Source of the DNA: Massospora cicadina
Lineage: Eukaryota; Entomophthoromycota; Entomophthoromycetes; Entomophthorales; Entomophthoraceae
DNA: 64,000 bases
Direction of reading: 5' to 3'
Assembly (NCBI GenBank): GCA_022478985.1
Contig: JAKSZP010014467.1
Span: forward strand, 186,001-250,000
Under the pieces are notes generated by a model, which worked only from the letters and a program-made list of their open reading frames with translations, searched no databases and was not told where the DNA came from. Both the position numbers and the translations under genes were made by a program. Below are positions 44,960 through 56,433 of this stretch, one piece after another; position 1 is the stretch's first letter, and every line of letters begins with the position of its first letter.

Positions 44960-46080
44960 AGCTGTCAGAACGAGTGGCTATCGTTCAAGCCGCTCATAAG
45001 GTTGTTGGGCTTGGAGGCTTTAGAAAATAACTGACCATGTTTACCAGTAATACTACTGGGAGTCCATTAACTACAATGTCACGGACTATCTGGATTGCTG
45101 TGTGGAGTGTAGTTGCACAAAACACATAATAATATGACTGGATACCAACTGTTCTTCCTGTGATTTTCTTGGCATATGGTTTCCATCGACGTGATGGACT
45201 GCTGATGAGCACAGGGGGAGTCAAGTATATATTAATTGTGATCAATCATCTGACAAGATTGGTTGAGACAAAGGCCCTGGCAAAAGTAGATGCTACCAGT
45301 ACTGCGAAGTTCATCCTAGATCAAGTAGTACACTGACATGGATGCCCGCAGGTCCTTCTGAGCAACAATGGGACAAATTTCACATCTCATGTGATCCTGC
45401 AATTAAATGAAATAATGTGTATCTGAGGAGTCATGTCTATACCCTACTGGCTGGAGACAAACGGACTGGTAGAACGAGTTAATGGGATGCTGGCCATGAC
45501 GCTGAGGAAGCTGGACACAGGAAGAACTTCTGTTTAGGGTACATACCCAAGTTTTTTTTAGTACTAGATGGTCCCAACCTACATACCCAAGTTTGGTGAT
45601 GTTCGCCTACAATATTAGTCATCATATGGCGATGTGAAAAATGCCGTTTGAGTTGCTATATGGGATGACAGTCGCCACCAATTTTATATTTGGTGGTGGA
45701 ACCAACATTTGGGATGAGTGCCTAGCAGCACCTAAACTGATTGATGGATATCCTGATTGAAATGCAATTTTAAGCATTTGATACTACTTTGAAGAAAAGG
45801 ATTTGAGCAAAAACAATGGATGATAAGAACTGACCGTCCTTAACAGAATACTGAATAGGTGAAAGAGTTGCCTATTGCAATATTTATGGCTTTAGGAAAA
45901 GAAAAAATTGGATGTGTTGTGATCTGAGTCCATTCAAGATTAGTGCCAAGACGGCAATGGACGCCTACTCTATCAAGGATCTCTTGGATGGAAGGATAGT
46001 AAATTGAGTCCATGCTAAGTATCTAAAAAAATGTATCAGTGAAAAAACAAAAAAAGAGTTCCCAAAGAACCGCTATATTA
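44960..46080 (+). pseudogene. Integrase of element A
   Basis: Zinc domain: AHKVVGLGGFRK with YLDCCVEC (45085-45110). Core: YILIVINHLTRLVETKALAK, cited as YILIVINHLTRLVE, and then HGCPQVLLSNNGTNFTS, where the second catalytic Asp is Asn. The Glu block NGLVERVNGML is intact (45460-45490). A LINE tail interrupts at 45555-45579. The C-terminal segment MDAYSIKDLLDGRIVN lies at about 45960-46005. Inactive. Confidence 0.75.
45555..45579 (-). repeat. LINE-tail micro-insertion 4
   Basis: Reverse orientation: a T-run followed by AGTACTAGATGGTCCCAACC, between perfect 15-bp copies TACATACCCAAGTTT (45540-45554 and 45580-45594; the T-run makes the left edge ambiguous by a few bases). It interrupts integrase of element A. 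Confidence 0.9.
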
Positions 46081-46515
46081 TTAAGTTGGTTATGTCCTAA
46101 TAAATTGGCTAAGTCTGATAAAAGGACTAAAAATCAACCTAGATGGTTAAGTCTTAAAAAGTAAAACATCTAAACCATAGAAAACTGGTAAGTCTAAGTA
46201 TACCTAGGATCCAGTTTGGGTGAATAAAATAAAAAGATGGACCGCTGAGCTAAAAAAAGGTCAAGTCCCATGGGAAAAAAGAAGAAAAAAATAAAAGAAT
46301 AATAAAAATATGGGGAAAAAGATTATAAAAGTGCATAGAAAAAATGATATATTTTTATAAAATTTACTTCTTATCTTTTATCCTCAAATTATGGATAATT
46401 CCGCCTATGTCACCTATTGGGTTTAGGGAGGACGGATCGCAGTAGGAGTATATAATCTGTCAAAATCTATGTGAGATTGGACACTAGCAAGGGTTAGACC
46501 TACTCAGAACCAAGT

Positions 46516-47548
46516 TCATTGAGCAGATGCAGATCCCTGCAAGAAAGCAACTAGGGGTAGAGAAATTGAAATGTTGGAAGATGCCAAACGCAATACCCTG
46601 GAGTGGGGAGGGAAGCAACAATACAATAAGAGGCAGTTGGTGAATAACCCCAAGTAATCCTGATATGGTACTGGAGCTGGAAGATTGGTCTTGAGTGCTT
46701 GCCGATGGGCTTCATCTAGAACACTGGACATCTGGACCAGCAGCAAACAAGGGATTCTAGACAGGGGTTTCTTGATCATGCCCCCTATTAAAGCCATCAG
46801 TGGAAGACACCAATGGGACGCGCCATAAACGAGATAGTCATGCAAGGAGAGAATAGTATCCTGAAAGCAAAGACTATGAGCCTCTTGGAAGCTGAAGCAG
46901 AATGAGCGATGGAAGCTGGTAGAGTCTAGAAGCTTCATAGCTCAACTTTGAATAACTTGGCCAGAAAAGTGAAGAGTATAGGATGCAATATCCCAACCTA
47001 AGATGTTTTCAAGTTCAGAAAGGGTTTAGAGCTATGGACAAAGCCTTGGTTACTTGAGCTCGCAAGTCTGCATAGGGGAGTTCAAAATGTATGCTGTTGC
47101 TGATGGCTAGTTTGGTGTCCAAGACAGATGGCTTATAATATTGACTGAGTTGTAAGAGGAACTCTGGAAGCAAGTCCAATTTGGCGAGGAACAAATGATC
47201 AAGAGTGGAGGGCATTGTTTCAGGAGGTTTGACAATGATGTTAGGAGTATCTGCAAAGGGTGCCAAATCCAGGAGAATTTTGAAATCCAACTCAGAAATT
47301 GACAACAGTGAAAGGATTGGTTGCAAGTCATTTAATAAAATTGCTAACCTGGTTTCTTAAGGGTTGATTACCATTTCCAGTAATTCTACAGAAGGATTGA
47401 CTGCTGGTGCTTGACTGGTAATATGAGTCCTGGAAGGACCATAGAAGAGGTTCTGGCATGAAGATTGACTCATCAGTTGGAAGAGCCAAAGGTCTTTATC
47501 AAACAAGCTATTGAGCAGCTATTGGTACCAAGACTCAGAATTTGACAT
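46516..47548 (-). pseudogene. Antisense coding-like frame in the 3' part of element A
   Basis: On the minus strand, from an ATG at 47548 (MSNSESWYQ), one frame continues to 47015 with only two stops in about 178 codons and protein-like composition (LPEFLLQLSQYY, SISELDFKILLDLAPF). The frame shifts and reopens at 46516-46938 (140 codons, Leu/Ser/Pro-rich). A third minus frame at 47808-48056 has 82 codons. No family is recognised. Either an antisense gene carried between integrase and the 3' LTR, as known for some plant Ty3/gypsy lineages, or the remnant of another inserted element. Confidence 0.45.
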
Positions 47549-48116
47549 ATGAGCTGGACGAGGGGGTTGTCAGACTTATATGATTGTCAACATTATGCAC
47601 TCTGAAATTAACTAAGCTCTAATTTCAAAGAAATTAATCTCAAATTTAATGGGATAAGCTCTCCAGAGAAGAATTAAGATGATATAAGTCAAGAGGTTAC
47701 TATGAGAAAATAACAAAGACAAACATAGATGGGCATTCTTAATTGAGTTGCAAAACAAACATCAATGGCAAGAATCTCCTGTCAAGGATGAGGAGAAAAT
47801 CAGGAAATCAAGGACGCCGGACCAAGAATCCTGAATATGACAGTGGGTCATATGCCCTGACAGGGGGAGAACAGGATCCCAGGATTAAATTATCATGAGT
47901 AAACCAATCAGCCTGACATGAAAGAAGGTCATGGGAACTGCACTCTGAGTAGGTGGTAGCGAGGAGGAAGAGGAAGAGAACAGCATGCCAAAGGTCATCC
48001 CGAGCAGCATTGAGCACTGATTGATCATACTCCGCTTGAACAAATGAAGTATTCAACTGAGTGTCTTAAGCGGTGTTCCCCTGCTCCAATCCTTTTCTCG
48101 CTGGAAATCTAAGCAA

Positions 48117-48127
48117 GAGAGGGGAGG
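48117..48127 (+). promoter_or_regulatory. Polypurine tract of element A
   Basis: GAGAGGGGAGG ends exactly at the TGTTGG start of the 3' LTR, the primer for plus-strand DNA synthesis. Confidence 0.85.
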
Positions 48128-49277
48128 TGTTGGAATTTTTGCCCATATTACCAGCTGACTAGATTACCAGGGATCACTAGGGATAATTCCCTAATGCAAA
48201 GTGAATTGGATATTGGTTGACCCTTATTTTGGGGTAATAGTGTTTGGGTGAATTTAGGTTATTCGCCTGGGTTAGATCCATCGGGATCAATCTGTAAAAA
48301 TGCTTAAGATCTCATCAGGCATAGTTGCTGATGAAATAGGGCCATCTGATAGTTGCTTAACTATCAGGTATACCAATTGGGATCAGTTGGGTTTTATCAC
48401 CAACTGATTGGGAATTTAAGGATTAAATTGTGAGGCGAGTGATGCCATCTGCAACTAGCAAATTCATCAGTTGGTTTGCAACCTGCCTTAATGGGTAACA
48501 AGTCCCATTACTTAAGCAGGTCACTTGTCAAATATGGTTGTTTTGCTTGGATCAAGAGGAAAACGTTAAGGACACGTTTTCCAACTCTTTCTGTTTTAGG
48601 TCTTGAAGATGTCCAATGACAGAATTCTAGCCAGGATGAGGAATACCATATGTGCTTAGCCAAGGATGGGTAATTCAATTGCAATGGCTGCCATTTCATT
48701 GAGGAGGTGTTAAATGAGGGTTAGGCACCAAATTCCCACTATAAAATCCCTAAATAACCCACTAATAAAAAACTGTAAGTAATTAATCAATTACCAGATC
48801 ACTTTTACCAGAGTATTATCTTATTATACTTTTATCAGAATCCATTTGCGTTCTATTTATTCTCAAGGAAATTATTGCTGTGTGCTCTATTTTGAGACTC
48901 TTAGGATAAAGAGTAAGGATCTGAGCGGGGATCCAGAGAAGAGAAGCTGAAATTAAATTAGGGATTGCTGCCAATTATGTGTCAACAAGGAGAAACTGTA
49001 AACAGGGATCTGTGCATAGATTGAGTTATATGGTACCAGGGAACAAATCCCTATTCAGGACTCATAAGTATTTCGAGAGGAAATACTTGCTGAGCTTTGG
49101 ACCAAATTCTAGTACTTCAATTCAACTATGGATAGTACTCTCCATAATATTATCAAATGGTGATATCAACTACTATCATACAACGCAGAGAATTGCACAA
49201 CAACTGAGCCTGTGCGGCTAATTTATTTATAGGGGTTATTTAACTGAGAATAGTCATAAAACCTATAAATTTTAACA
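48128..49277 (+). repeat. Element A right (3') LTR
   Basis: 1150 bp, TGTTGGAATT...TTTTAACA, followed by the AGGGG duplication. Confidence 0.92.
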
Positions 49278-49282
49278 AGGGG

Positions 49283-50378
49283 TACATCATCATCCAAGCT
49301 CAGAGTCAACCCATTGTAAGGCTCATGGTATGGCTTCAACGCTGAGATCATTGCAATGCACACATCAGAATTGGCTTAAATCCCTGCACCAATTAGCACA
49401 TGGGCTTCCACATGGATCAGTCAGCAAACGCAGAGAGGGTCTCATTACGCTGGAACCTAATGGTCAAGAATTCCGCCTTTCAGTGTGACATCTTCATGGT
49501 ACCATTAAACAACCGCAGCACAGTATCCTTAACTTCTTGGTATGTAACAGTCTTTCTTGGAACATAGTAGGTGATTTGGCCAGTACTCCTAACCTCTAAG
49601 GCTGATATTAAAAATTTAGCCTTATACCAATACAAGGAACCTTCCTCTGCAAACTCAAACTGTTTAAAATAGTTGTGGATATTCCCATCACAATTGAATG
49701 GAGGCAACTTTTCAATGCAAACCTCTTCCTCCCGCTCATAACTGCGACTTTTTGGAGTATACTGAGGAATGGGTCAAGACCCATAAGCAGTATCTTTATG
49801 AGGAGCTGGACCAGTAAGTCCAGCGATGGATGGTTTGTCCGCTGACTTAGCAGTAGGGTGGGGTTCTTTGGTGGGCAGTACAGCCATTATGTGGTGGGAT
49901 TGGTCCTCTAATACATAGTCATCTCATTAGTTGCCCTCTGGAGTGGAGTAGTGCATGCTGCCTGAAGATTCAGTGGAAAGTCCCTTGACTGGGTATCCAG
50001 TGTCAATTCCCCCATAGTACACTTCTCCCTGATAAGTTCCTTGTTGTTCATATTTCTAAGTGAGGGGGCTGGGAGGTACCATTTAACTTCCACTCTGTGT
50101 AATGCAGTTGATCAGTAGTGTCATCCAGGCAACTAGCGAGTTTCCTGTTTTGTTGTCCAAAGATCCACATTTGACTGAACTTGGTATTGATCTGGTTTAT
50201 TACATCATTCTGCTCCTGAAGGAGCTCACTCTGCTTTTTGAGCACCGCGCCTTAAAGCGAGCTCAAGTTCTGCATACTTGGCTGGTGCAGTGTATCATGA
50301 GGATTCCCTATCAAAGCAGGCCTGAGGAGACATGGCCAGCAAATGGAGAATTTTAATCTTTTGTGGTTTGATCAAAGG
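49283..50378 (-). pseudogene. gag: Gag N-terminal half of element B
   Basis: Minus strand, next to the 5' LTR. The frame 50048-50245 (65 codons) is a Q/N/K-rich coiled-coil-like segment (QSELLQEQNDVINQINTKF). The frame 49480-49707 (75 codons) carries PPFNCDGNIHNYFKQFEFA, the F-DG-x-D/N-x2-x-F capsid pattern, and VTYQEVKDTVLRLF. Then NETLSAFA near 49430. Stops lie between them. A interrupts it at 49282. Confidence 0.75.
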
Positions 50379-50379
50379 C

Positions 50380-50397
50380 CCCCTGTAGTGAGCACCA
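50380..50397 (-). promoter_or_regulatory. Primer-binding site of element B
   Basis: The plus strand reads CCCCTGTAGTGAGCACCA immediately before the LTR, a perfect copy of the common site in reverse. Confidence 0.85.
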
Positions 50398-50398
50398 C

Positions 50399-50961
50399 TG
50401 TTATAATTTTAGCGATATCTTTGGGATACGCTAAGAGGGTTGCACAGGGTCAAACCCACTGAACAATGGACGGATGATATGAAGATTGTCGTCATCAAGA
50501 CAGCCTAATAAACTTAATAAAATATGGAGCTATTGCCTCAACGACATTCTTTTATTTAACTTAATATTTTATAGTAGATCTCCTCTGCTCTGCACTCTCT
50601 TCCTTAATAATTATAATCTCCCTTCAATCACCCCATCTTGCATGTATATCAGCAACTTTGGGCGATACTACTCCCTTTACTTGTACTATTTGGTTCCACC
50701 TTATTATCATTGTATTTGGCATATTATGGTATTATTAAATTAACTATTGCCTTAGTTCAGGGCGATCTACTCAATATTCTTCAAATGTTGACATCACCTT
50801 GTCACTTTATTTGGAGGTGACTAATAATTACCCATACTGACCTAATATCGCCTTATTTAAGGCACTTGAATGATCATACTCTAAAATCATCATAAGGTGG
50901 ATTTAGTCAATTTACCATGGCTACTTCAGGCTTATCGTCCAGACATATCAGAATATTGACA
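50399..50961 (-). repeat. Element B right (5') LTR
   Basis: 563 bp, TGTTATAATT...ATATTGACA on the plus strand. D sequence resumes at 50962-50967. Confidence 0.88.
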
Positions 50962-50966
50962 GCCTG

Positions 50967-52212
50967 ACTGCCAGCTCTTCACTTAGACAATAGTGAAGCG
51001 ATGAGACTACATGATCTCCTAATGACCCCTGACGCTTGGGCGGATGAGGATGAACCTGTGCATAAGATGCTAGAGTGACATTCCTTCAACACTAAGGTGG
51101 ATGATGGGAAGTTATATAAATAAAGTAGGGGTAAACTGCTTGTCCTACCTCCAACCATCAGAGCGAGTACCTGCCATTATGGAGTCTCATGCCATTCTAG
51201 GGCATAGCAGAGTGAGGAAAACCTATGAGTGGGTGAAAGAACGCTACTACTGGGAGGGAGTTATGGAGACCATCGTCAAAGTCCTGGATGCCTGTCTGAC
51301 ATGTAAAAAGCAATCCAGCTTCAAAACAGGTATCAATATCAACCTACCAGTCATAAACAGCCCTTCCACACAATAAGACTATATGTGGTTGGCCCTCTGC
51401 CCCAAACTACGGGTGGAAATCGACATAATGGTAAGGATTGATCACTTTACCATATGGGTCAAGGATGTGGTTCTTCCAGCTCCGATGATCAAAACTACTG
51501 CCTTTTTCCTCCACCAGTGTATCTTCACTCGCCATGGCTTTCCCCAGATTCTTCTCTGTGATAATGGGAAAAAGTTTACCTCCAGAGTGGTCAAGAATCT
51601 AGACACCTCTATGGGAACCCAGCAACTTTTCTCAGCCCCTTATAATCCTTCCACCAATGGTACAATTGAAAGAGCTAATGGAACCTTGGTCTCTATCTCA
51701 AGAAAGATGTCCACCACAGACCCTCTTCACTGTGATCTCTACTTACCCAGTGCCCTTATGGCTACAAAATTAGCTATCACCAGATCCTCAAAATGTCTCC
51801 TTTCCATGTGCTATATGGACAGGAACATGGGGTGCCAGAATTATCAGCCAAAGGTATTTTCACTGATAGGACTGACCCTGAGAAATTCCATGGAAAAGTT
51901 GGCTCAGCACATAATCCAGTTACAATCAGAGTCTATGACTAATTTGGGCAAAACTGTCACAAAAGAGGGTCAAGCTGCTAATGAGCTCCGACCCCCTCTT
52001 CCTTCCATGTATCTGACTTGGTGCTATACTACCACAATTGTATCACCCCTAGAAGGGAGAATCTTGGGTCTATTTGGGAAGAACCTTTTGTAGTCACTTA
52101 CAAGCGAGGGTATGAGTAATCCATTAAATTCCTTGCTACCAAATTCACTGTTAACTGAGTCCATGGCCTGTACTTGCGGCCTTATTCTCCTCCTAACATT
52201 ATAAAGGGGTAA
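50967..52212 (+). pseudogene. Integrase of element D
   Basis: Frames 51101-51376 and 51383-52093. Zinc domain: ESHAILGHSRVRKTYEW with ACLTCKKQ (HHCC). Core: RIDHFTIWVKDVVLPAP, then HGFPQILLCDNGKKFTS with the second catalytic Asp, and NPSTNGTIERANGTL with the catalytic Glu. The first Asp region (DYMWLALCPK) is poorly conserved and a stop splits the two frames. The tail runs to a purine tract AAAGGGGTAA at 52203-52212. Confidence 0.8.
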
Positions 52213-52858
52213 TGTTGGAAAATTGCAAGTCCAATACTGCATTATTAGTTTTTTGAGTTTTAATTTTTGATATCAGCCAAAAAAACCCTGGTTAATCTCA
52301 GTGGAACCCCGCAAATTGGAGTATTACTCTTAATCACTCTACTCAGCTGAAATGCTTGATTGTTGGTAGTTTGGTTGCGCTGATCCTGCGGTGAAATCAG
52401 GGAAGTCATTATGAGGTCCCACCATCTGATTGGTTAAAATACATTAAATCTTTGCCCCATGGGTTCATCTTGCCCACCTAGAACCCACTAACTGACCTCA
52501 TATTGAAGTGAGGCAAAACTTGAGAGATCCAATAGGTTGAAAATGGATATTCCCTAATTAAACTACTCCCCGCCCATAATAAATTTCTCAGCCCTCTCAC
52601 TTTGAGCCTCAAACTAATTTAAATACTAAGCGGCGAGAGATTAATGGGGTTCACTTCTTGACCCAAATTCTTATTAATAAAAAACTTATAAAATCAACCA
52701 TTTAGTTTAATTAAAGTGTTATTAGTCTAATTATAAGTGGTATACAAAATTCCCTAAAAAATTTACTTCAGCAGTAGAGAGTGTTACTTCTCCTGCAAAT
52801 ATTGTTGAAATCAGGGTGAAAAGCACCAGTGAGTATCCATATCCCCTGGTTTTCAACA
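52213..52858 (+). repeat. Element D right (3') LTR
   Basis: 646 bp, TGTTGGAAAA...TTCAACA, followed by ATATT. Sequence of element F begins again at 52859. Confidence 0.9.
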
Positions 52859-53990
52859 ATATTTAAGTGTATGCTGTAGGTGTAAGGTCAGAAATGGCAT
52901 ATGGCTCTGATCATAGCTAGGCACTTGCACTCTGTAATCATGTAATTGCACTCTGCTCTGGTAGATGTCTTTGAGTAGAACTCTATAGGGTGATCTACTC
53001 CTTCTTCATCCAGCTGAGCTAAGTAAGCTTCCATACCCATATTGCTGGCATTGGTTTATACATAAAAAAATTTTAAAGTTTGAATATATCAAAATTTGGG
53101 CTTAAACTAGCTTCTGCATAATCTGGTTGAAGGCATCTTCTTGCTCTTGTTCTTAAAAAATAGTACCTCTTTATTGAGAAGTTGTGTGATCAGATCACTA
53201 ATGTCCATGAAGTTTGGCACATATTGGCAGTAGTATCCTATCATGTTCAAGAACACCTGGACATCTCTCATGTACTTGGGGAACTCATCCTGGCAATAGC
53301 TTCTATTCCCTTTGCTGGGGCTTGATTTCTCTTTGATTCACCTCATGGTTGAGGAATCTCAACTGGCTCTTCAAAAACGAACAATTGCGTCTCTTCATCT
53401 TGGGAGTGTTCTCTCTCATGAGGGTGAAGACCTCCTTCATGTGTTACAGATGGTCCTTAAATGTCTTGCTGAACACCATGATGTCATCTAAGTAAATGAG
53501 CATGCCCAACATCTTCAGATTTATAAAAATGTGATCCATTACTTTCTTGAACGTAGGCAGGGCATTGCACAAGACCTTTAGCATAAATGTTATTCATAAA
53601 ACCATTGGATGGCTATCATAACACTTCTCTTAATCACGTCTGGTGACAGCTCCATCTTCCAGTATCCTCTTGCTAGGTCCATTGCTGAGAAGTAGCACAA
53701 TCCTATTGGATGTTTTAATGCATCATTGATGCACATTAGTGGGTACAAATCTTTCTTACTCAGGTTGCTGAGTCATCTGCAATCCATGAAATATTGGTGG
53801 GGCCATCCTTCTTTCACATTAGTAGAAGTGGTGATGCTAAGAACTCTTGGTGGCGTACCAGGACTGCGTAGATAAGTTGCTGTAACCCATTCAATGCAAC
53901 TTCTTATTTCTCTTAAAATATTGGTAAGGCTTTGCTTGGAAGGTTGTGGAACTTCCAGTGTCAATCTTGTAGCTTCTCCCTTGCAGAGGC
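52859..53990 (-). pseudogene. RT and RNase H start of element F
   Basis: Minus strand: RT motifs FMDCR (53775), YPLMCINDAL, FSAMDLARGYWKMEL (catalytic Asp), NALPTFKKVMDHI and YLDDIMVFS with the catalytic pair intact (53484-53497). Then the connection region VQVFLNMIGYYCQYVPNF near 53225-53280, and RNase H beginning TNASNMGMEAYLAQLDEEG near 53010-53060. It ends at PYTYSIHLN where D is inserted. Stops and shifts throughout. Confidence 0.8.
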
Positions 53991-56415
53991 CAGAATCGTT
54001 GGGTCTACTGATGAAAATATCTGAATATTATTCCAAGATCTTGGTAATTGCATGTTCTTCTTGTGTAATCAGCTCTTGTAGCCCGATCTATCAATGCTAG
54101 AAAAGGCGTGAACTTACTCAAAGTCATTATATCAATACATCTTTGCTTTGAGTATGATTTGACCCTTTTTTACCTTGACTGGGTACTTGACAATGTTCCA
54201 AGGAATACTTTACTTCCCTTTGGTACTTTGAATTGTAGAATACAGGCATCACTCTAAGTTACTTGTCTCTAACTGTTTTTGGACAGTAGATTTTGAGCAC
54301 TTTCTGTTCTGATATATCAATACTGATTTTTAACCAGCATAAATCTCTGTTCTGCATAATAGTAGGTTCATCTCTTTGCTGGTGTACAAGGACAAATTGA
54401 ACTCATCTACATTTGGTGTTAGTTACTTCATTTCCTTTGTCTTTTAAAGTAAATCTGAATGGGTAGATAAAATTATTGGTTTTGGCTAGGCATACTCACT
54501 TCTTCCAAGCCTTCTACTCCTCATCTGGAACACAAGTGGCATCTGGTAGTTGAGTAGGCTGCCTGGACTCTGGCTGAATTCAATGACACTTTTAAACCTA
54601 GCTATGAACTGCTTCCCTATGTGCAAATCATTTTGGTCATTATCAAATCCACAGCTGGAGCAGACAAGGCAATGCGTCCAAATTGCAAGGGTAACGAGGA
54701 ATAGGCTCCTAATATTTTGTTTGACTCAAGGCTGGCATAACTGTTTTTGGCCTAATATTGATGTCCTTTGTAAACTTCAATTTCTTCATGAGCTTGGAAA
54801 AAATAAACTTGATTGGAGCGCCAATAATCAGTACTGCAAAATTTTTGACTATGTGTATGGTGACTTCCACATTTTTATGCTCTTGCCATTATTCATGCCT
54901 GCGGTAAGAATGACACTTACTGTTTGACTGAATCCTCATAAATCTTCAGGAAGGCAGGAATCTTTTCAAGCCTTGGGTGACTCACAGTCTCCAAGTGCAA
55001 TTTTCTTGAAAATAGTTTCCATCAGATTCTTGTCATACAATATACTGTCAACAACCCCAAGTGGGTTTGGAAGCTTAAATCAGGTAAGATTGCTCTGTGG
55101 GCTCAAATTTTGCTTAATTTAGTATGAGATAGGCTAGCACAACCACTTCAATTGGGGTCCAATGATATATCATCCTGACTCCAATATTGAACAGGTTCAT
55201 CTTCATCAAGTTCATTGGAGTAGCGTAAAACTAATTCACTGATCCTGCTACTTCCTCATTAGGTTTTTCATTCTTATCTTCTTTTAACTTTATACAATCT
55301 CATCCTGAAGTTCTTTTCTTGCTCACAGTTTTTACATATAAACTTTGTAAAATTCAGTTATATATGTAAAACTTGTTGGTAAACCTTCTCCTTAGGCTTA
55401 TCCTCACAACTCTGAGTAATATATACATCCTTTTGATAAGGGGTGGCGTTGCTTGTGGTTCTGATGTCTTGGCTCCATCTTATAAATGAGATTGACATCA
55501 GTTAAAACTTCCTTAATGGTCTTGATAAACTTGCAGGGTTCAAAGCCAAGGCCATATACCTAGAAGTTGTAGTATGATTAAGAAAAATAAACAAAAAGGT
55601 CTTTGTGGCAACTCAACTAAGGTTCCATTTGTCCAAAACTTTTGGGCCTTAAGTATTACCAGTTTGCGTAGTCTACAATTTACTCATACTTCCCCATTCT
55701 CATAGTGAGAAACTCTTACTTCATAACATAAACATCATGTGCACTTCTAAACTTATCAATCAGAACTTCCTCATATTTTTCTTAAGTGTGATGGGGTCAA
55801 AGTGTAACTCCAAGCACATCCTGTGCTTCTTTGGTTATTATCCAAGAACATGGAGAGCTTTCTGTTTGTTTCTTGCTCTGTCCATGCTATTATTGTATAA
55901 TTGAAGGGATCTGGCTACAGTTCCCTTGCCACAAGTGAACTTAGTATTGAAGTACAGATGTAAATTGGTATCCTCTTTAGATTCTTTTTGATGGGCATAT
56001 TGTAAAACTATTGCTGGTGTGTTGGTACTTATAGTGTATTCTCCCAAAGTATTTAACAGTATGAGAGGTGAAAGACGCTTACTTGCATATTGTCCACATC
56101 TTGTTTCAAACAACCCACTGGAATTGGGGCTTTTCAGCCTGATAAAAAATTGAGTTTAGGCTTTGTATGGTTTCATTGTTATCAATTGTTACCAATTCTG
56201 ATTTCTCTTTCACATAATCAAGTCCATATTTTTTGTCCTTTCTTGTGCTGGTGGTGGTCTGAATCTCCTTAGTATAATTGTTTAATAAACTTGTTGCTGC
56301 TTCCAACCATTATACATCTTATACATACCTATAGGTTCAAATTTTCTTATAGTTTCTTTCCATGATACACTTATATAGTATTGTCATAAAACTTTCCACA
56401 ATCACTTGATGGTGC
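53991..56415 (-). pseudogene. Gag and protease of element F
   Basis: Protease: GAYSSLPLQFGRIALSAPAV near 54640-54700, matching the same block in D. Gag: minus frames 56106-56306 and 55838-56113 (charged, K/N/T-rich) just inside the LTR. The stretch between is broken by many stops; I could not define the capsid or a zinc knuckle with confidence. Plus-strand frames here (54550-54927 for example) are the reverse of this coding sequence. Confidence 0.55.
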
Positions 56416-56432
56416 CCCTTGTAAGAGCACCA
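56416..56432 (-). promoter_or_regulatory. Primer-binding-site-like sequence of element F
   Basis: Plus strand CCCTTGTAAGAGCACCA, an imperfect copy of the common reverse site, at the left edge of the right F LTR. Confidence 0.55.
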
Positions 56433-56433
56433 A

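Larger units (their letters stand above)
40543..49277 (+). mobile_element. Element A: full-length Ty3/gypsy element lacking the RT core
   Basis: LTRs of 1167 and 1150 bp (40543-41709, 48128-49277) begin TGTT and end TTTTAACA. Target duplication AGGGG is exact (40538-40542, 49278-49282). The primer site follows the left LTR and the purine run GAGAGGGGAGG precedes the right. Plus-strand order: gag, CCHC, protease, then directly the RT thumb, RNase H and integrase, so the RT palm is missing. About 1.9 kb between integrase and the 3' LTR holds minus-strand coding-like frames. LTR divergence (about 13 percent by eye) indicates age. It is inserted in the gag of B. Confidence 0.9.
28120..50961 (-). 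mobile_element. Element B: minus-strand Ty3/gypsy element, itself split three times
   Basis: LTRs at 28120-28683 and 50399-50961 (564 and 563 bp). Sense-strand ends are TGTCAA...ATAACA. The primer site (50380-50397) and the polypurine tract (28684-28698) give minus orientation. Flanks ATCTG and GCCTG are a decayed target duplication, and D reads through the site (GTRHINA... on the left, ...TASSS on the right). Order on the minus strand is gag, protease, RT, RNase H, integrase. Insertions are A (40543-49277), solo LTR E (37346-38384), a LINE tail (37100-37149) and C (29894-36261). Own length is about 5.6 kb. Confidence 0.88.
22318..52858 (+). mobile_element. Element D: Ty3/gypsy element expanded by nested insertions
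   Basis: LTRs at 22318-22961 and 52213-52858 (644 and 646 bp) begin TGTTGGA and end in ACA. The left is followed by the common primer site, the right preceded by a purine run (AAAGGGGTAA). Target duplication is slightly decayed (ATCTT at 22313, ATATT at 52859). The own coding part reads gag, protease, RT, RNase H and integrase on the plus strand, cut by K (26032-27456) inside RT and by B (28120-50961) just after RNase H. With insertions removed it is about 6.3 kb. It sits in the RNase H region of F. Confidence 0.88.

Noticed and set aside
54550..54927. 125-codon plus-strand frame
   Set aside because: Antisense to the protease region of element F, where the minus strand has recognisable motifs.
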